NCBI GenBank assembly: GCA_900114405.1
Contig: FOSY01000002.1
Coordinates: 248,001-312,000 of the forward strand
Length of the DNA stretch: 64,000 nucleotides
DNA from: Lachnospiraceae bacterium KH1T2
GTDB taxonomy: Bacteria > Bacillota > Clostridia > Lachnospirales > Lachnospiraceae
Direction of reading: 5' to 3'
Below, piece after piece: positions 17,493 through 26,233 of this stretch. The position numbers and the translations under genes are program-made. The number at the start of each line of letters is the position of its first letter. The first letter of the stretch is position 1. The notes beneath the pieces are model-generated. The model searched no databases. It was not told where the DNA came from and saw only the letters and a list, made by a program, of their open reading frames with translations.

Positions 17493-18787
17493 AAATTAAA
17501 TACCACGCGGTCAATTTGACCGTTTTTCTGAGCTTCTTCATAATAATGTGTACAAATTCCAAATAGTGAATTTCCTATCCCAACCATATTTAAGATATCA
17601 GGGTAGATAAAGCCACACTTTTGGCAAAACTTCGGGCAGCCAGCGACTTCTGTCTGCTTTCCTCTGCTCCCCTTGGTACATTGAGCATAAAGCGTACAGT
17701 ATGGCGCTGTATTTGTCTGGTACAAAGGGAATAATAACGCCGACATACCGATCGAAGGTATTTCCTGCTCATAGTCCAATGCTTCTGACATCGCTCCTGA
17801 AACCTTGTATTTTCTCACTAATTCCTCTGTCAGCAAGCGATCGTTGAGAGAAGCTTTTTTAAGTTCTGCTTCACCTCCATCTGAGGTATACTTTTTCCAT
17901 TTCATGCGTGAGTCTTTTCGTCTTCTGTTGAAGAAAATACCGATCACTTTCTTATTAGGGATATCTCTCAGCATGCTCAAAGTTCCTATATCATTAACGA
18001 CTATTTCACACATATAGTTACCTAATATTGCAGCTATATCCCTGATCTTATCTATATGATCTTCGTTTATAGGTGGAAGCATAAATGACGCTTTAAGCCC
18101 TTCCTCAAGTGCTTTACATAAAAGCTGCTGTATATCATTCTTCGACGGAAGAAGCTCAAAGCAAAATTGATTTCCAATGTAGACATGCTCAAGCCTTGTT
18201 TCTTTAAGCTCTATATTTGCCGGAAAATACTTCTCAAAATAGCTCTCTTTATATTTTTCAGCCGGCTTTTCTAAGAATTCTTTGTATCGCACAGGTTTGT
18301 CTATGCAAAGTGCCAGCTGTGCTCCGCAAAGATTAAATTCAGTCTTTTCAAAGTATTTTTTATAAATATTTTTCCATTGCACATCAAAATTATCTGAAAT
18401 GTGAGCTTTATCCAATTCAAGCCCTGTCAAATAAGCCATTAAAAGCTCTTCATCGTCTTCAAGTTTTAGCTCTACATAATTTTCATATCCTTCAAGAAGT
18501 TCTTTAGCATACGCCTTAAAAACCCTATCATCCGAACTAACCCTGTAAACATCATAAAAAACTGTATTCTCGACAAGCTTTACATCATAGGATTTCAATG
18601 TATATGAACTATATTTTCCGCTTTCATAGTTCCAAAAATTCAGCTCAATACACTCATCCGGCACCAGTTTACAATTACTCACAACTCTGAAATCGAAAAA
18701 ATCCGGAGACATGTCAAGTGCACGTATCTCCAGCTTTTTTCCATTTTCAGTCATTATATATGCATTAAAAATCTGTGACGGTATCAT
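17489..18787 (-). CDS. Divergent U32/UbiV-like protein with N-terminal PilZ-like region
   Basis: 432 residues; not recognised as a named family. Residues 1 to about 110 are beta-rich and start like a PilZ barrel (NAYIMTENGKKLEIRALDMSPDFFDFRV), but the PilZ RxxxR motif is not clear. The C-terminal half contains EIVVNDIGTLSMLRDIP, as in the UbiV barrel, followed by clustered cysteines (YCTLYAQC, GCPKFCQKC, GICTHYY) that could bind an Fe-S cluster. Four-base overlaps with both neighbours (patatin upstream, U32 downstream) imply that the three proteins are made together; by analogy with UbiU-UbiV a heterodimer with the next protein is plausible. This is inference. Confidence 0.5.
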   Translation of the reverse strand: MIPSQIFNAYIMTENGKKLEIRALDMSPDFFDFRVVSNCKLVPDECIELNFWNYESGKYSSYTLKSYDVKLVENTVFYDVYRVSSDDRVFKAYAKELLEGYENYVELKLEDDEELLMAYLTGLELDKAHISDNFDVQWKNIYKKYFEKTEFNLCGAQLALCIDKPVRYKEFLEKPAEKYKESYFEKYFPANIELKETRLEHVYIGNQFCFELLPSKNDIQQLLCKALEEGLKASFMLPPINEDHIDKIRDIAAILGNYMCEIVVNDIGTLSMLRDIPNKKVIGIFFNRRRKDSRMKWKKYTSDGGEAELKKASLNDRLLTEELVRKYKVSGAMSEALDYEQEIPSIGMSALLFPLYQTNTAPYCTLYAQCTKGSRGKQTEVAGCPKFCQKCGFIYPDILNMVGIGNSLFGICTHYYEEAQKNGQIDRVVFNL

Positions 18788-19635
18788 ACCTCCAGATACT
18801 CCTTTAATTCAGCGATACGCTTTAGCATAACTGAACGTCCGGCATCATAAGCTCCCTGTATCTTGGCTTTATTGTGCTCAACCCTATGGATATCGAGTGC
18901 CTGCTCTGGTCTTATCACAAATGCCTTGCCAGCCTTTTCGATCTCATTTATATAGTCGATCTCCGCATTATACATAGTATGTCTCAGCGAAATAGCCTTT
19001 AATAATTCAGGATAATCTTTATAAACATGCTTCATGATTGCCATAAAAATCTTATTTTGAGGCTTTTTTCTATATCCTGCCGGTCTTGTCAAGATGATGA
19101 CATTCTTATCACAGCCTTGGGACTCCATCCACCTTATCGGTATGGAATCAGTCAGCCCACCATCAAGCAGCTCATAACCATCGACTTTTACGATATTTGC
19201 CACTAATGGAAGTGAAGCCGAAGCCCTCATCCATTCAAGTGTATTTTCATTGAGTTCTTTGCAGTCATGATAAAGCGGCTTTCCGGTTTTTACATCAGTT
19301 ACAGCACAGTAAAACCTAAGCGGATTCTCCATATATGTCTTTTCATCCATCAGGTCAAGCTTTTCAGGAAGGATATGGTAGCAGAATCTTGCATTAAAAA
19401 GATCACCTGTTTTTATCAATGATTCAATGCTGCAATATCTCTTATCATTTGCAAAGCGAAGGTTATATCTGAGCGCACGGCCTATCTGCTTTGATTTATA
19501 GTTGCATCCAAACGACGAACCCGCACTCACACCTACAGCAGCATCAAATTCTATGCCGTGTTCAAGCATCACATCTGTTACACCTGCGGTAAACATTCCT
19601 CTGAGAGCGCCGCCTTCCATTACAAGTCCTTTCAT
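18784..19635 (-). CDS. Patatin-like phospholipase
   Basis: 283 residues from the ATG at 19635, preceded by GGGAGGATAT; a TTG four codons earlier lies inside that ribosome binding site and is rejected. The protein has the oxyanion loop GGALRGMFTAGV, nucleophile elbow GVSAGS and the DGG catalytic Asp (LLDGGLTDSIPI), so the Ser-Asp dyad is complete. It matches the RssA/YjjU-type bacterial patatins of about 280-290 residues that hydrolyse acyl esters of phospholipids. No signal peptide; action at the inner membrane face is likely. It leads the operon with the two U32-like proteins. Confidence 0.9.
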   Translation of the reverse strand: MKGLVMEGGALRGMFTAGVTDVMLEHGIEFDAAVGVSAGSSFGCNYKSKQIGRALRYNLRFANDKRYCSIESLIKTGDLFNARFCYHILPEKLDLMDEKTYMENPLRFYCAVTDVKTGKPLYHDCKELNENTLEWMRASASLPLVANIVKVDGYELLDGGLTDSIPIRWMESQGCDKNVIILTRPAGYRKKPQNKIFMAIMKHVYKDYPELLKAISLRHTMYNAEIDYINEIEKAGKAFVIRPEQALDIHRVEHNKAKIQGAYDAGRSVMLKRIAELKEYLEV

Positions 19636-19660
19636 ATATCCTCCCAAATATTAAGTAAAT

Positions 19661-19686
19661 GTGCGCCGGATCAACTCTCGGCGCAC
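19661..19686 (-). terminator. Hairpin between the GGDEF gene and the patatin operon
   Basis: Perfect arms GTGCGCC / GGCGCAC with a 12-nt loop. The T-tract after it on the - strand is poor (ATTTACTT), so it may only partly stop transcription from the GGDEF gene. Confidence 0.5.
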
Positions 19687-19699
19687 ACTATAAAAGTAT

Positions 19700-20818
19700 T
19701 TATTTGTTCAAATGATGTTCCGTCTTTATCTTATACATAGCTTCATCCATTCTATGAAGAAGCGTATCTATATCATTCTTTCCTCCGGGGATCGCAGCGG
19801 CAATTCCGGCAGAAAAGGCAAGCTGATATCCATCTTTATGCTTTTCGTTGATAGACTCTGTCTTTTTACGTATTTCCTCGACCATAGCTTCAACTCTTTT
19901 CATATCAGACGTATAGCAGAGCATCACAAACTCATCTCCGCCCGTACGTATAGGATAATCCTGATCTCCTGCCGCCTCCCGCAAGATTTGACCAAAAGTA
20001 CTTAATGCATTGTCTCCAACCAAATGGCCAAATGTATCATTAATTTTCTTAAAATCATCCAGATCAAACTCAATACCGATCATCTTATCGGTATTGTCAA
20101 CGATATAATCTCCCATGAACTGCCTGTTATAAACACCCGTCAGTGGATCTATATACGCCTGTTCATCCTTCAGTGAAAGATTAAATTTTACAAGTGCTAC
20201 AGCGATAGATACTCCGATCGTTACCATGCCTGCGGACAGATTTTGAAAAATACATCCTACTGCAACCATAAAAAGCATTATCGTGCTTGGAAAAAATCTG
20301 TATCTAAGCTTATTTGAAGCACATATCTTGGTTAAAACTGTACCTGCTATAATATAAAGTGGATCGATGATCCATGGTATGACATAAAGCGGACCTCGTC
20401 TGTAATACCCTTGCGAATCAACCGTTATCACCCAATCTGTAAACGGTGATGAAGCTGTCAGCAGAAAAACCACAATTATCGGGATGAAAAGTAATTTCAA
20501 CCTGAAAAAATTGATCTTTTTCTTTGGTACGACTCTAAGTACGCAGTATAAAAACCACAGATAAGCACACACCGCCAAAATCGTATAATTAAAGGTCCAC
20601 ACAATGACTATCAGCCAATAATTTTTATGGCTCGGAAGATATGTGAGCATACACATGAAAACTTCCGAAACACAGATACTTAAGTCACATTGCACAAATG
20701 CACGCAGTATCCTGTCTTCATCATATGTTCTCTTTGATAATCTAAAGCTTTTCAGCATAACCAGATTAAGAATGATTCCCAGAGTGCAAAGTATACCATC
20801 TGCAAGAAATCTATCCAT
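19700..20818 (-). CDS. Membrane-bound diguanylate cyclase
   Basis: 372 residues: six to seven hydrophobic helices in residues 1-210, then a GGDEF domain with DPLTGVYNRQFM, EFDLDDFKKINDTFGH and the active loop RTGGDEFVML. It should make cyclic-di-GMP at the cytoplasmic membrane in response to an unknown signal sensed by the membrane part. The segment before GGDEF (DQDYPIRT) has no RxxD inhibitory site. It is the second GGDEF protein within 8 kb. Start ATG at 20818 has AAAGGGA upstream. Confidence 0.88.
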   Translation of the reverse strand: MDRFLADGILCTLGIILNLVMLKSFRLSKRTYDEDRILRAFVQCDLSICVSEVFMCMLTYLPSHKNYWLIVIVWTFNYTILAVCAYLWFLYCVLRVVPKKKINFFRLKLLFIPIIVVFLLTASSPFTDWVITVDSQGYYRRGPLYVIPWIIDPLYIIAGTVLTKICASNKLRYRFFPSTIMLFMVAVGCIFQNLSAGMVTIGVSIAVALVKFNLSLKDEQAYIDPLTGVYNRQFMGDYIVDNTDKMIGIEFDLDDFKKINDTFGHLVGDNALSTFGQILREAAGDQDYPIRTGGDEFVMLCYTSDMKRVEAMVEEIRKKTESINEKHKDGYQLAFSAGIAAAIPGGKNDIDTLLHRMDEAMYKIKTEHHLNK

Positions 20819-20844
20819 ATTTTCCCTTTTTACTCCAAACTCTC

Positions 20845-22143
20845 TTATTCAAAACATGCTCTGATAACTTCGATTATCTTATCCTGTTCATCAGGTGTCA
20901 TTTTATTATCTGATGGAAGGCAAAGACCCCTGTGGAAAATATCCATTCCTACATCGAGCGGCTTACCATCAACACCGATAGCTCCTCCAGCTATATATGC
21001 ATTTGTCTTTGCGCGTCCATTACCCTCTCTTGTGATAAATGCATGGCTTCTGTATATAGGCTGCATATGCATAGGCTTCCAAATCGGACGACCTTCAGCA
21101 TTGATCGATGCTATAGCTTCAAGTATCTCTGTCGGACAGCTCTTGCCTTTTTCCGGTATATAAAGCGCTTCACTTTCACCTCTGACCTGTTTACACATTG
21201 CCTCCGGACTGATTATCATACAGCTCAGCCAATAATTCGGCTCACTATTTTCAAAGTCGATCGGATTCATGCTTACAGGAAGTCCCTTAAAACCATCTCT
21301 ATATCTCTCAAAAATAGCTTTTTTCTGGGCAATGTGCTCTTCAAGATGTGGGAACTGTCCTCTTATAACACCGGCGATAACATTGCTCATGCGATAATTA
21401 TAACCAATCTCCTCATGCTGATACCATGGTGCATTCTCTCTTGACTGAGTAGACCATTTACGTACTTTTTCAGCATCTTCCTTTGAATCAGTCATGAACA
21501 TACCGCCTGAAGAACCGGTGATTATTTTATTACCGTTAAATGAAATTGCGTTAAAGTCGCCAAATGTTCCTGTCTGACGTCCCTTGTATGAAGCTCCGAG
21601 CGACTCGGCTGCGTCTTCTATTATCAACGCACCGTGTGCATCTGCAATCTTTCTGATCTCGTCGATCTTACCCGGAGTACCGTAAAGATGTGCCACGATT
21701 ATAAGCTTAACATCCGGATATATCTCAAAAGCTTTTTCCAAAGCCACAGGGTCCATATTCCATGTATCATACTCAGTGTCGATAAAAACTGCTTCACCAT
21801 TCTCATATGCTACAGGATTGATAGTTGCATCAAATGTCATATCTGAGCAAAATACCTTGTGTCCCTGAAGACTTCCCTGATCTGCTCTATGCACTCCATA
21901 AAGTCTCTCACCTGCAAGACGCGCAGCAAGATGGAGTGCTGCAGTACCGGCAGAAAGCGCTACTGCATATTTGCAGCCTGTTTTTTCCTGACAAAGTCTT
22001 TCGACCTCATTTATATTTTTACCGACAGTAGACATCCAATTTGTTTCATATGCCTCTGTGATATACTTAAGCTCTTCCCCATGCATTGTGGGACTTGAGA
22101 GCCATACCTTCTTTTCAAGCGGATCAAATTTTTTTGCTAACAT
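20845..22143 (-). CDS. DegT/DnrJ/EryC1/StrS family aminotransferase
   Basis: 432 residues. PLP-dependent sugar aminotransferase with SAGTAALHLAARL (phosphate cup), DMTFDATINPVAYENGEAVFID, IIEDAAESLGASYKGRQTGTFGDFNAISFNGNKIIT with the Schiff-base Lys in NGNK, and GYNYRMSNVIAGV. Family enzymes transfer an amino group to keto-sugars destined for surface glycans, flagellin glycosylation or secondary metabolites. The best functional parallels are PglE-like enzymes, but no other glycan genes are adjacent. It starts at the ATG at 22143 behind AGGAGGTTATACC; a small Sel1-like gene lies 36 bp upstream, possibly cotranscribed. Confidence 0.9.
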   Translation of the reverse strand: MLAKKFDPLEKKVWLSSPTMHGEELKYITEAYETNWMSTVGKNINEVERLCQEKTGCKYAVALSAGTAALHLAARLAGERLYGVHRADQGSLQGHKVFCSDMTFDATINPVAYENGEAVFIDTEYDTWNMDPVALEKAFEIYPDVKLIIVAHLYGTPGKIDEIRKIADAHGALIIEDAAESLGASYKGRQTGTFGDFNAISFNGNKIITGSSGGMFMTDSKEDAEKVRKWSTQSRENAPWYQHEEIGYNYRMSNVIAGVIRGQFPHLEEHIAQKKAIFERYRDGFKGLPVSMNPIDFENSEPNYWLSCMIISPEAMCKQVRGESEALYIPEKGKSCPTEILEAIASINAEGRPIWKPMHMQPIYRSHAFITREGNGRAKTNAYIAGGAIGVDGKPLDVGMDIFHRGLCLPSDNKMTPDEQDKIIEVIRACFE

Positions 22144-22179
22144 GGTATAACCTCCTAAAAGATACGCTGCATATCATTC

Positions 22180-22389
22180 TTATTTATTTAATTTTGCTTC
22201 TATTTCCTTAACGATATCAGCTGCATGATCATTTCCGCGTTTTGCAGCATATCTGCTCCATTTAAGGGCTTTTTCAAGATTTACTTTACCAAAAGTACCT
22301 TTCATATAGCCTTCTCCAAGCTGTGCTGCCGCAAAAATATTTCCTCGAGCTGCTGCATCTATAAGTTTAACTAAAGCATCCTGTGCCAT
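22180..22389 (-). CDS. Small Sel1-repeat-like protein
   Basis: 69 residues. AQLGEGYMKGTFGKVNLEKALKWSRYAAKRGND is one Sel1-type helical repeat (A-x-x-x-LG-x-x-Y...A-x-x-W-x-x-x-AA-x-x-G), preceded by a half repeat. Sel1 repeats mediate protein contacts. Start ATG at 22389 follows AGGAAAGGTGATTTATT. Function unknown; it precedes the aminotransferase gene. Confidence 0.65.
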   Translation of the reverse strand: MAQDALVKLIDAAARGNIFAAAQLGEGYMKGTFGKVNLEKALKWSRYAAKRGNDHAADIVKEIEAKLNK

Positions 22390-22534
22390 AATAAATCACC
22401 TTTCCTAAAAAACAAAATATTCCGATATATTTTAACTCTAATCTAAAAATAAATAAAGACCTTAGAATTTTATATTGTATTTGCTCATTTCTCGTGCTAT
22501 GTTTTACTTTGAGTTTTTAACGAAAGGCAGAGAT

Positions 22535-23752
22535 ATGAATAACAAACAACTTTTACAAAACCTGATCAAAAATATGCTTTTGGCGATACCGGTTGGAATC
22601 GGTATAGGTATGATCGAAGCACTTTTCGGCAATATTCTAAATGCCATCTTAAAATTCAGAGTTCCCTATCACATGTTTCTCACTCCACTGCTTCCGCTCG
22701 GCGGTCTGCTTATCACATGGATTTATTACCATTACAGCAAACTCAGTCTTAAGGGCATGACACTTGTTTTCGAAGCAGGTCAGCAAAAGCGTGATACTAT
22801 CCCACTTATTTTGATACCTATCGTAATGTTAAGCACATGGATAACTCATATCTGCGGCGGCAGTGCCGGAAGAGAAGGCGTTGCAGTTCAGATCGGTGCT
22901 ACATTTTCCAACTTCGTAAGCAGAAAATTTCATCTGCCGGAAAAAGGTCATACAATGTTGATCACCGGTATGGCTGCCGGATTCGCCGGACTTTTCCAGA
23001 CACCGCTCACCGCAGTCTTTTTCGCAATGGAAGTCCTCATTTCAGGATATATGGACTATGAGGCTATCCTTCCTGCATTCATAGGTGCCGGTTCAGCTTG
23101 TCTGACTTCACATTACCTCGGTATCAATAAATTTGAAATGAAGATCGACGCTTCTATAAATATCTATGATCTTAAAACTCTTGCAATACTTGTATTGCTT
23201 GGCATAATTTTTGGAATTGCAGGGCGTCTTTTCGCTTATACACTTGAAAATGCGAAAGCGCTCTTTGCAGAAAAAATCGAAAATCCATTTATAAGGATCG
23301 CTGCATGCTCAATTCCGCTTGCAGTAATAATGTTCATTACGGCCGGAAGATACTCAGGGCTTGGTTCAAACCTCGTCTCCGCAGCCTTTACTAATGGAAC
23401 TGTCTACCCATGGGACTGGCTTATGAAGCTATTACTCACAGTACTTACCTTAGGAATTGGCTTCCAGGGCGGCGAAGTTACTCCTCTTTTCACAATAGGA
23501 ACTACTCTGGGCTATATCGTTGGAAGTCTTTTGGGTATCTCACCTGTACTTACAGCAGCGCTTGGATATTCTGCAGTATTTGGAAGCGGCACTAATACAA
23601 TAATCGCTCCTATGCTAATTGGTATGGAGATTTTCGGTACTGCGAATATGCCTGCTTTCGTGATAGTTTGTGCTATTGCCTATGCTATCAACGGAAATAC
23701 ATCTATTTATGCCGCACAGCAAAATGCTTCAATTCTTAAAAAAGCAATGTAA
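22535..23752 (+). CDS. CLC-family antiporter of the fluoride-exporting (CLC-F) type
   Basis: 405 residues from the ATG at 22535 (AAAGGCAGAGAT upstream); an ATG at 22475 lacks a ribosome binding site. CLC anion-pathway motifs are present: LKGMTLVFEAG (with Met where chloride CLCs have GSGIP Ser), GGSAGREGVAVQIG, and GFQGGEVTPLF. The Met substitution and GREG.VQ / GGE.TPLF pattern are those of CLC-F fluoride/proton antiporters, which protect bacteria from environmental fluoride. No crcB-type fluoride riboswitch consensus was found in the leader, so control may be different from most clcF genes. The assignment to CLC is firm, to the F subtype likely. Confidence 0.83.
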   Translation: MNNKQLLQNLIKNMLLAIPVGIGIGMIEALFGNILNAILKFRVPYHMFLTPLLPLGGLLITWIYYHYSKLSLKGMTLVFEAGQQKRDTIPLILIPIVMLSTWITHICGGSAGREGVAVQIGATFSNFVSRKFHLPEKGHTMLITGMAAGFAGLFQTPLTAVFFAMEVLISGYMDYEAILPAFIGAGSACLTSHYLGINKFEMKIDASINIYDLKTLAILVLLGIIFGIAGRLFAYTLENAKALFAEKIENPFIRIAACSIPLAVIMFITAGRYSGLGSNLVSAAFTNGTVYPWDWLMKLLLTVLTLGIGFQGGEVTPLFTIGTTLGYIVGSLLGISPVLTAALGYSAVFGSGTNTIIAPMLIGMEIFGTANMPAFVIVCAIAYAINGNTSIYAAQQNASILKKAM

Positions 23753-23812
23753 TACCTTATTTGTTGTGTTTTTGTAACAGTTCACACGTAAACGGAGCAC
23801 TACGCTGCGGAT

Positions 23813-23853
23813 TTGAGCTGTCTTCCCTTTTAAGGAGGAGGCAGCTTTACTTA
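23813..23853 (+). terminator. Possible hairpin terminator after the CLC gene
   Basis: Imperfect stem AGCTGTCTTCC / GGAGGAGGCAGCT with G-T pairs, 60 bp past the stop codon. The following T-tract is interrupted, so efficiency is doubtful. Confidence 0.4.
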
Positions 23854-23918
23854 TTAAAGCAAAAGGTGTAAGATAAATTATATAAGAATGCATGTATTAG
23901 CATAATGAGGTATTTGCC

Positions 23919-24992
23919 ATGTCTGAATATAAACAAAAGATTGAAAATGATATTTTTACTAAAATTGAAGAAAAGCTCGGAACTCTTCCGTCAATTGCTT
24001 CATCATTTATCATCGAAAGATATGATGAAGGTGCTTCAGGGCAAACAGTACGTTCGTATTTTTCACATCTTACTGTCTTTTTTGAGTATCTTAAGGAAAA
24101 TAAATCAAAGTTCAAAAATATCGCTATTTCCGACATACGCGGAGAAGATATTTCAAATATCACTCAGGCTGACATTGACGGCTTCAGCGAAATGCTGCTT
24201 CATGAGAAAAATACAGCAACTACCAAACACTATGCTGTATTGATCAATCTCTTTCTAAAATATGCACAAAAACATGGGATATTTGATAAAAACAGCCTGC
24301 CTGTAATGAATTATAAGGGCGGACTCCATAAAGAAAAGCAGCTGAGCTACTTAACTCACTCTGAGCAGCTGCGCGTTATCAAAAGTCTGGAAACCGGTGA
24401 AAATCTCTCATCAAGACAGGCAAAGTACAACTCTCTCAATCGTGAGCGAGATCTTGCAATAATGATACTTTTCATTACTTCCGGTATAACTGTTTCAGAA
24501 CTTGTCGGAATAGACATAGATGATGTGGATTTTAATGCTCACAGCATTACCATTACCCGCACAGGGCAGGTAAACGGTTATGAAACTATCTATATTTCTG
24601 ACCGCGCCGAGCAGTGCATCAGAGATTATCTCGAAACAAGGGATAATTATCATCCTTATGATGAGGAAAATGCCCTGTTCCTCTCACGAATGCAGAGAAA
24701 AACAGATGAAAAGACCGGAGAGCTCGTAAATCAGCCCGGTGTAAGAATAAGCGAACAGTGTGTTCGAAGAATCGTCGTTAAGTATGCCGACGCAGCAGTT
24801 CCGGAAAAGGCAGGTAAGATCACACCGCAATCACTACGTGCTTCGTTTGCAAAATCAGCACTAAATACGAGCAGCGACCCTGCACTTACCCAAAGCTTGC
24901 TTGGGCTTAAAAATATCTCTTCTGTATCGAGATATTTCGACGCACCTGACGATACAGCAGCTAAAAAGGCGAGAAATATCATTAATCTTTAA
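23919..24992 (+). CDS. Xer/phage-integrase-like protein with a degraded active site
   Basis: 357 residues, the length and layout of XerS-like tyrosine recombinases: N-terminal SAM-like DNA-binding domain (about 25-125), then the catalytic-fold domain starting at LTHSEQLRVIKSL and RERDLAIMILFITSG. Most catalytic positions are altered. The first Arg (usual TGLRVSEL) is replaced in SGITVSEL (Thr191), the beta-hairpin Lys is absent (TRTGQVNGYET), HxxR reads QSLR (Gln304, Arg307), and the second His motif reads LLGLKN. Tyr339 (SRYF) remains. It is therefore unlikely to recombine DNA alone and may be a structural or regulatory paralogue. GAGG lies upstream of the ATG. No attachment sites or mobile genes are adjacent. 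Confidence 0.75.
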   Translation: MSEYKQKIENDIFTKIEEKLGTLPSIASSFIIERYDEGASGQTVRSYFSHLTVFFEYLKENKSKFKNIAISDIRGEDISNITQADIDGFSEMLLHEKNTATTKHYAVLINLFLKYAQKHGIFDKNSLPVMNYKGGLHKEKQLSYLTHSEQLRVIKSLETGENLSSRQAKYNSLNRERDLAIMILFITSGITVSELVGIDIDDVDFNAHSITITRTGQVNGYETIYISDRAEQCIRDYLETRDNYHPYDEENALFLSRMQRKTDEKTGELVNQPGVRISEQCVRRIVVKYADAAVPEKAGKITPQSLRASFAKSALNTSSDPALTQSLLGLKNISSVSRYFDAPDDTAAKKARNIINL

Positions 24993-24996
24993 AATG

Positions 24997-25031
24997 AAAA
25001 GACGGTTCTGACATCATGCAGAACCGCCTTT
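24997..25031. terminator. Terminator between the Xer-like gene and rubrerythrin
   Basis: Stem GACGGTTCTG / CAGAACCGCC with flanking A- and T-rich tracts; serves the converging genes on both strands. Confidence 0.8.
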
Positions 25032-25052
25032 CACTATGGTCACAATTATCGA

Positions 25053-25592
25053 TTAACCAAAATATCTCTTAAGAAGACCTTCAAAAGCCTTGCCATGTCT
25101 TGCCTCATCACGAGCCATCTCATGTACTGTATCATGGATAGCGTCAAGATTAGCAGCCTTAGCTCTCTTAGCGAGGTCTGTCTTTCCGGCTGTAGCACCG
25201 TTCTCAGCCTCAACTCGAAGTTCAAGATTCTTCTTTGTAGAGTCTGTAACTACCTCACCCAGAAGTTCTGCAAACTTTGCAGCATGCTCTGCTTCTTCAT
25301 ATGCAGCCTTCTCATAGTACAGACCGATCTCAGGATAACCTTCACGATGTGCAACTCTTGCCATAGCAAGGTACATGCCTACTTCAGAGCACTCACCCTG
25401 GAAGTTAGAACGAAGGTCATCAATAATATCCTGTGAAACACCCTGTGCAACACCTACAACGTGCTCAGCAGCCCATGTTCTCTCACCTGACTGAGCTGTG
25501 AATTTAGATGCCGGTGCATTACATACAGGGCACTTCTCCGGAGCCTGATCACCTTCATAAACGTATCCGCATACCTGACATACAAACTTCAT
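25053..25592 (-). CDS. Reverse rubrerythrin (rubredoxin domain first)
   Basis: 179 residues. The N-terminal rubredoxin-like domain has [11 protein letters not shown] ... CPVCNAP, followed by a ferritin-like diiron four-helix domain with [19 protein letters not shown] and [11 protein letters not shown] supplying the Glu and His ligands. In ordinary rubrerythrin the order is opposite; this reversed form in Clostridia reduces hydrogen peroxide (and oxygen) using NADH-derived electrons. It is part of oxidative stress defence in anaerobes and lies directly downstream of perR, with a 55-bp gap, so PerR control is likely. Start at the ATG at 25592, with AAAGGAGAAATCAATT upstream. Confidence 0.95.
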   Translation of the reverse strand: MKFVCQVCGYVYEGDQAPEKCPVCNAPASKFTAQSGERTWAAEHVVGVAQGVSQDIIDDLRSNFQGECSEVGMYLAMARVAHREGYPEIGLYYEKAAYEEAEHAAKFAELLGEVVTDSTKKNLELRVEAENGATAGKTDLAKRAKAANLDAIHDTVHEMARDEARHGKAFEGLLKRYFG

Positions 25593-25647
25593 AATTGATT
25601 TCTCCTTTCAAAAAGCCTGTTAATTCTACCTAACTCAAACACCACTG

Positions 25648-26058
25648 TTACAGTTCTTTCCCCTCTTCAGCCAGACATTTCTCACATAATCCGTAAAAAA
25701 AAGCCACATGACCATCTATTCTTCCTTTGAATTTTTTATTTGCAAAATGGTCAACATTTACGAGATTATCCATTTCCATGTCCAAAACAGCTCCACACTT
25801 TTTACACACAAAGTGATAATGCAAAACTGTATTGTAATCAAACCTATCCTGACCCGCTGCCCCCATCCGGAGCTTCTGGATCTTTCCAATGTCAGCCAGC
25901 AAGGTTAAATTCCTATAAACAGTTCCAAGCGAAATATTCGGGAATTCCTTTCGAACATTTTCATAAACTGTGTCTGCAGTAGGATGATCCTTCCTTGATT
26001 TTAGAAATTCAAGAATAGCATCTCTCTGTTTACTTTTCTTTAACTTTGATCCTAACAT
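25648..26058 (-). CDS. perR: PerR-type Fur family peroxide-responsive repressor
   Basis: 136 residues from the ATG at 26058. A GTG two codons earlier would place the GGGGTGG ribosome binding site on top of the start, so the ATG is preferred. The winged helix includes KQRDAILEFLKSRKDHPTADTVYENVRKEFPNISLGTVYRNLTLL, then HYHFVCKKCGAVLDM and CEKC, the two CxxC pairs that hold structural zinc. His residues for the Fe/Mn sensing site are present (YHFVCKKC region, GHVAF). PerR represses peroxide-stress genes until its Fe site is oxidised. A 25-bp palindrome lies 12 bp upstream of the start, consistent with autoregulation and control of the adjoining rubrerythrin. Confidence 0.9.
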   Translation of the reverse strand: MLGSKLKKSKQRDAILEFLKSRKDHPTADTVYENVRKEFPNISLGTVYRNLTLLADIGKIQKLRMGAAGQDRFDYNTVLHYHFVCKKCGAVLDMEMDNLVNVDHFANKKFKGRIDGHVAFFYGLCEKCLAEEGKEL

Positions 26059-26070
26059 TTCCACCCCATC

Positions 26071-26095
26071 AATAATAGTAACGATTACTGTTATT
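26071..26095 (-). promoter_or_regulatory. Candidate PerR/Fur-type operator
   Basis: Inverted repeat with 11-bp arms AATAATAGTAA and TTACTGTTATT (10 of 11 pairs) around CGA. Its AT-rich, TAAT/ATTA character and position next to the perR start fit an autoregulatory Fur-family site. Confidence 0.6.
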
Positions 26096-26233
26096 ATATT
26101 ATCACAAAGAGTAAAAATATCAAGTTCTTTTATAAATACAAATTCGTTTTCTTTATATTTTATCGTCTAAAATCCTTCATACATAAGACTTAATTTCCCG
26201 AAAAGCGTATTAAAATATTATAAAGGCGCAGTT

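Noticed and set aside
22390..22534. Possible fluoride riboswitch upstream of the CLC gene
   Set aside because: The conserved crcB core sequences are not present; no recognisable pseudoknot.
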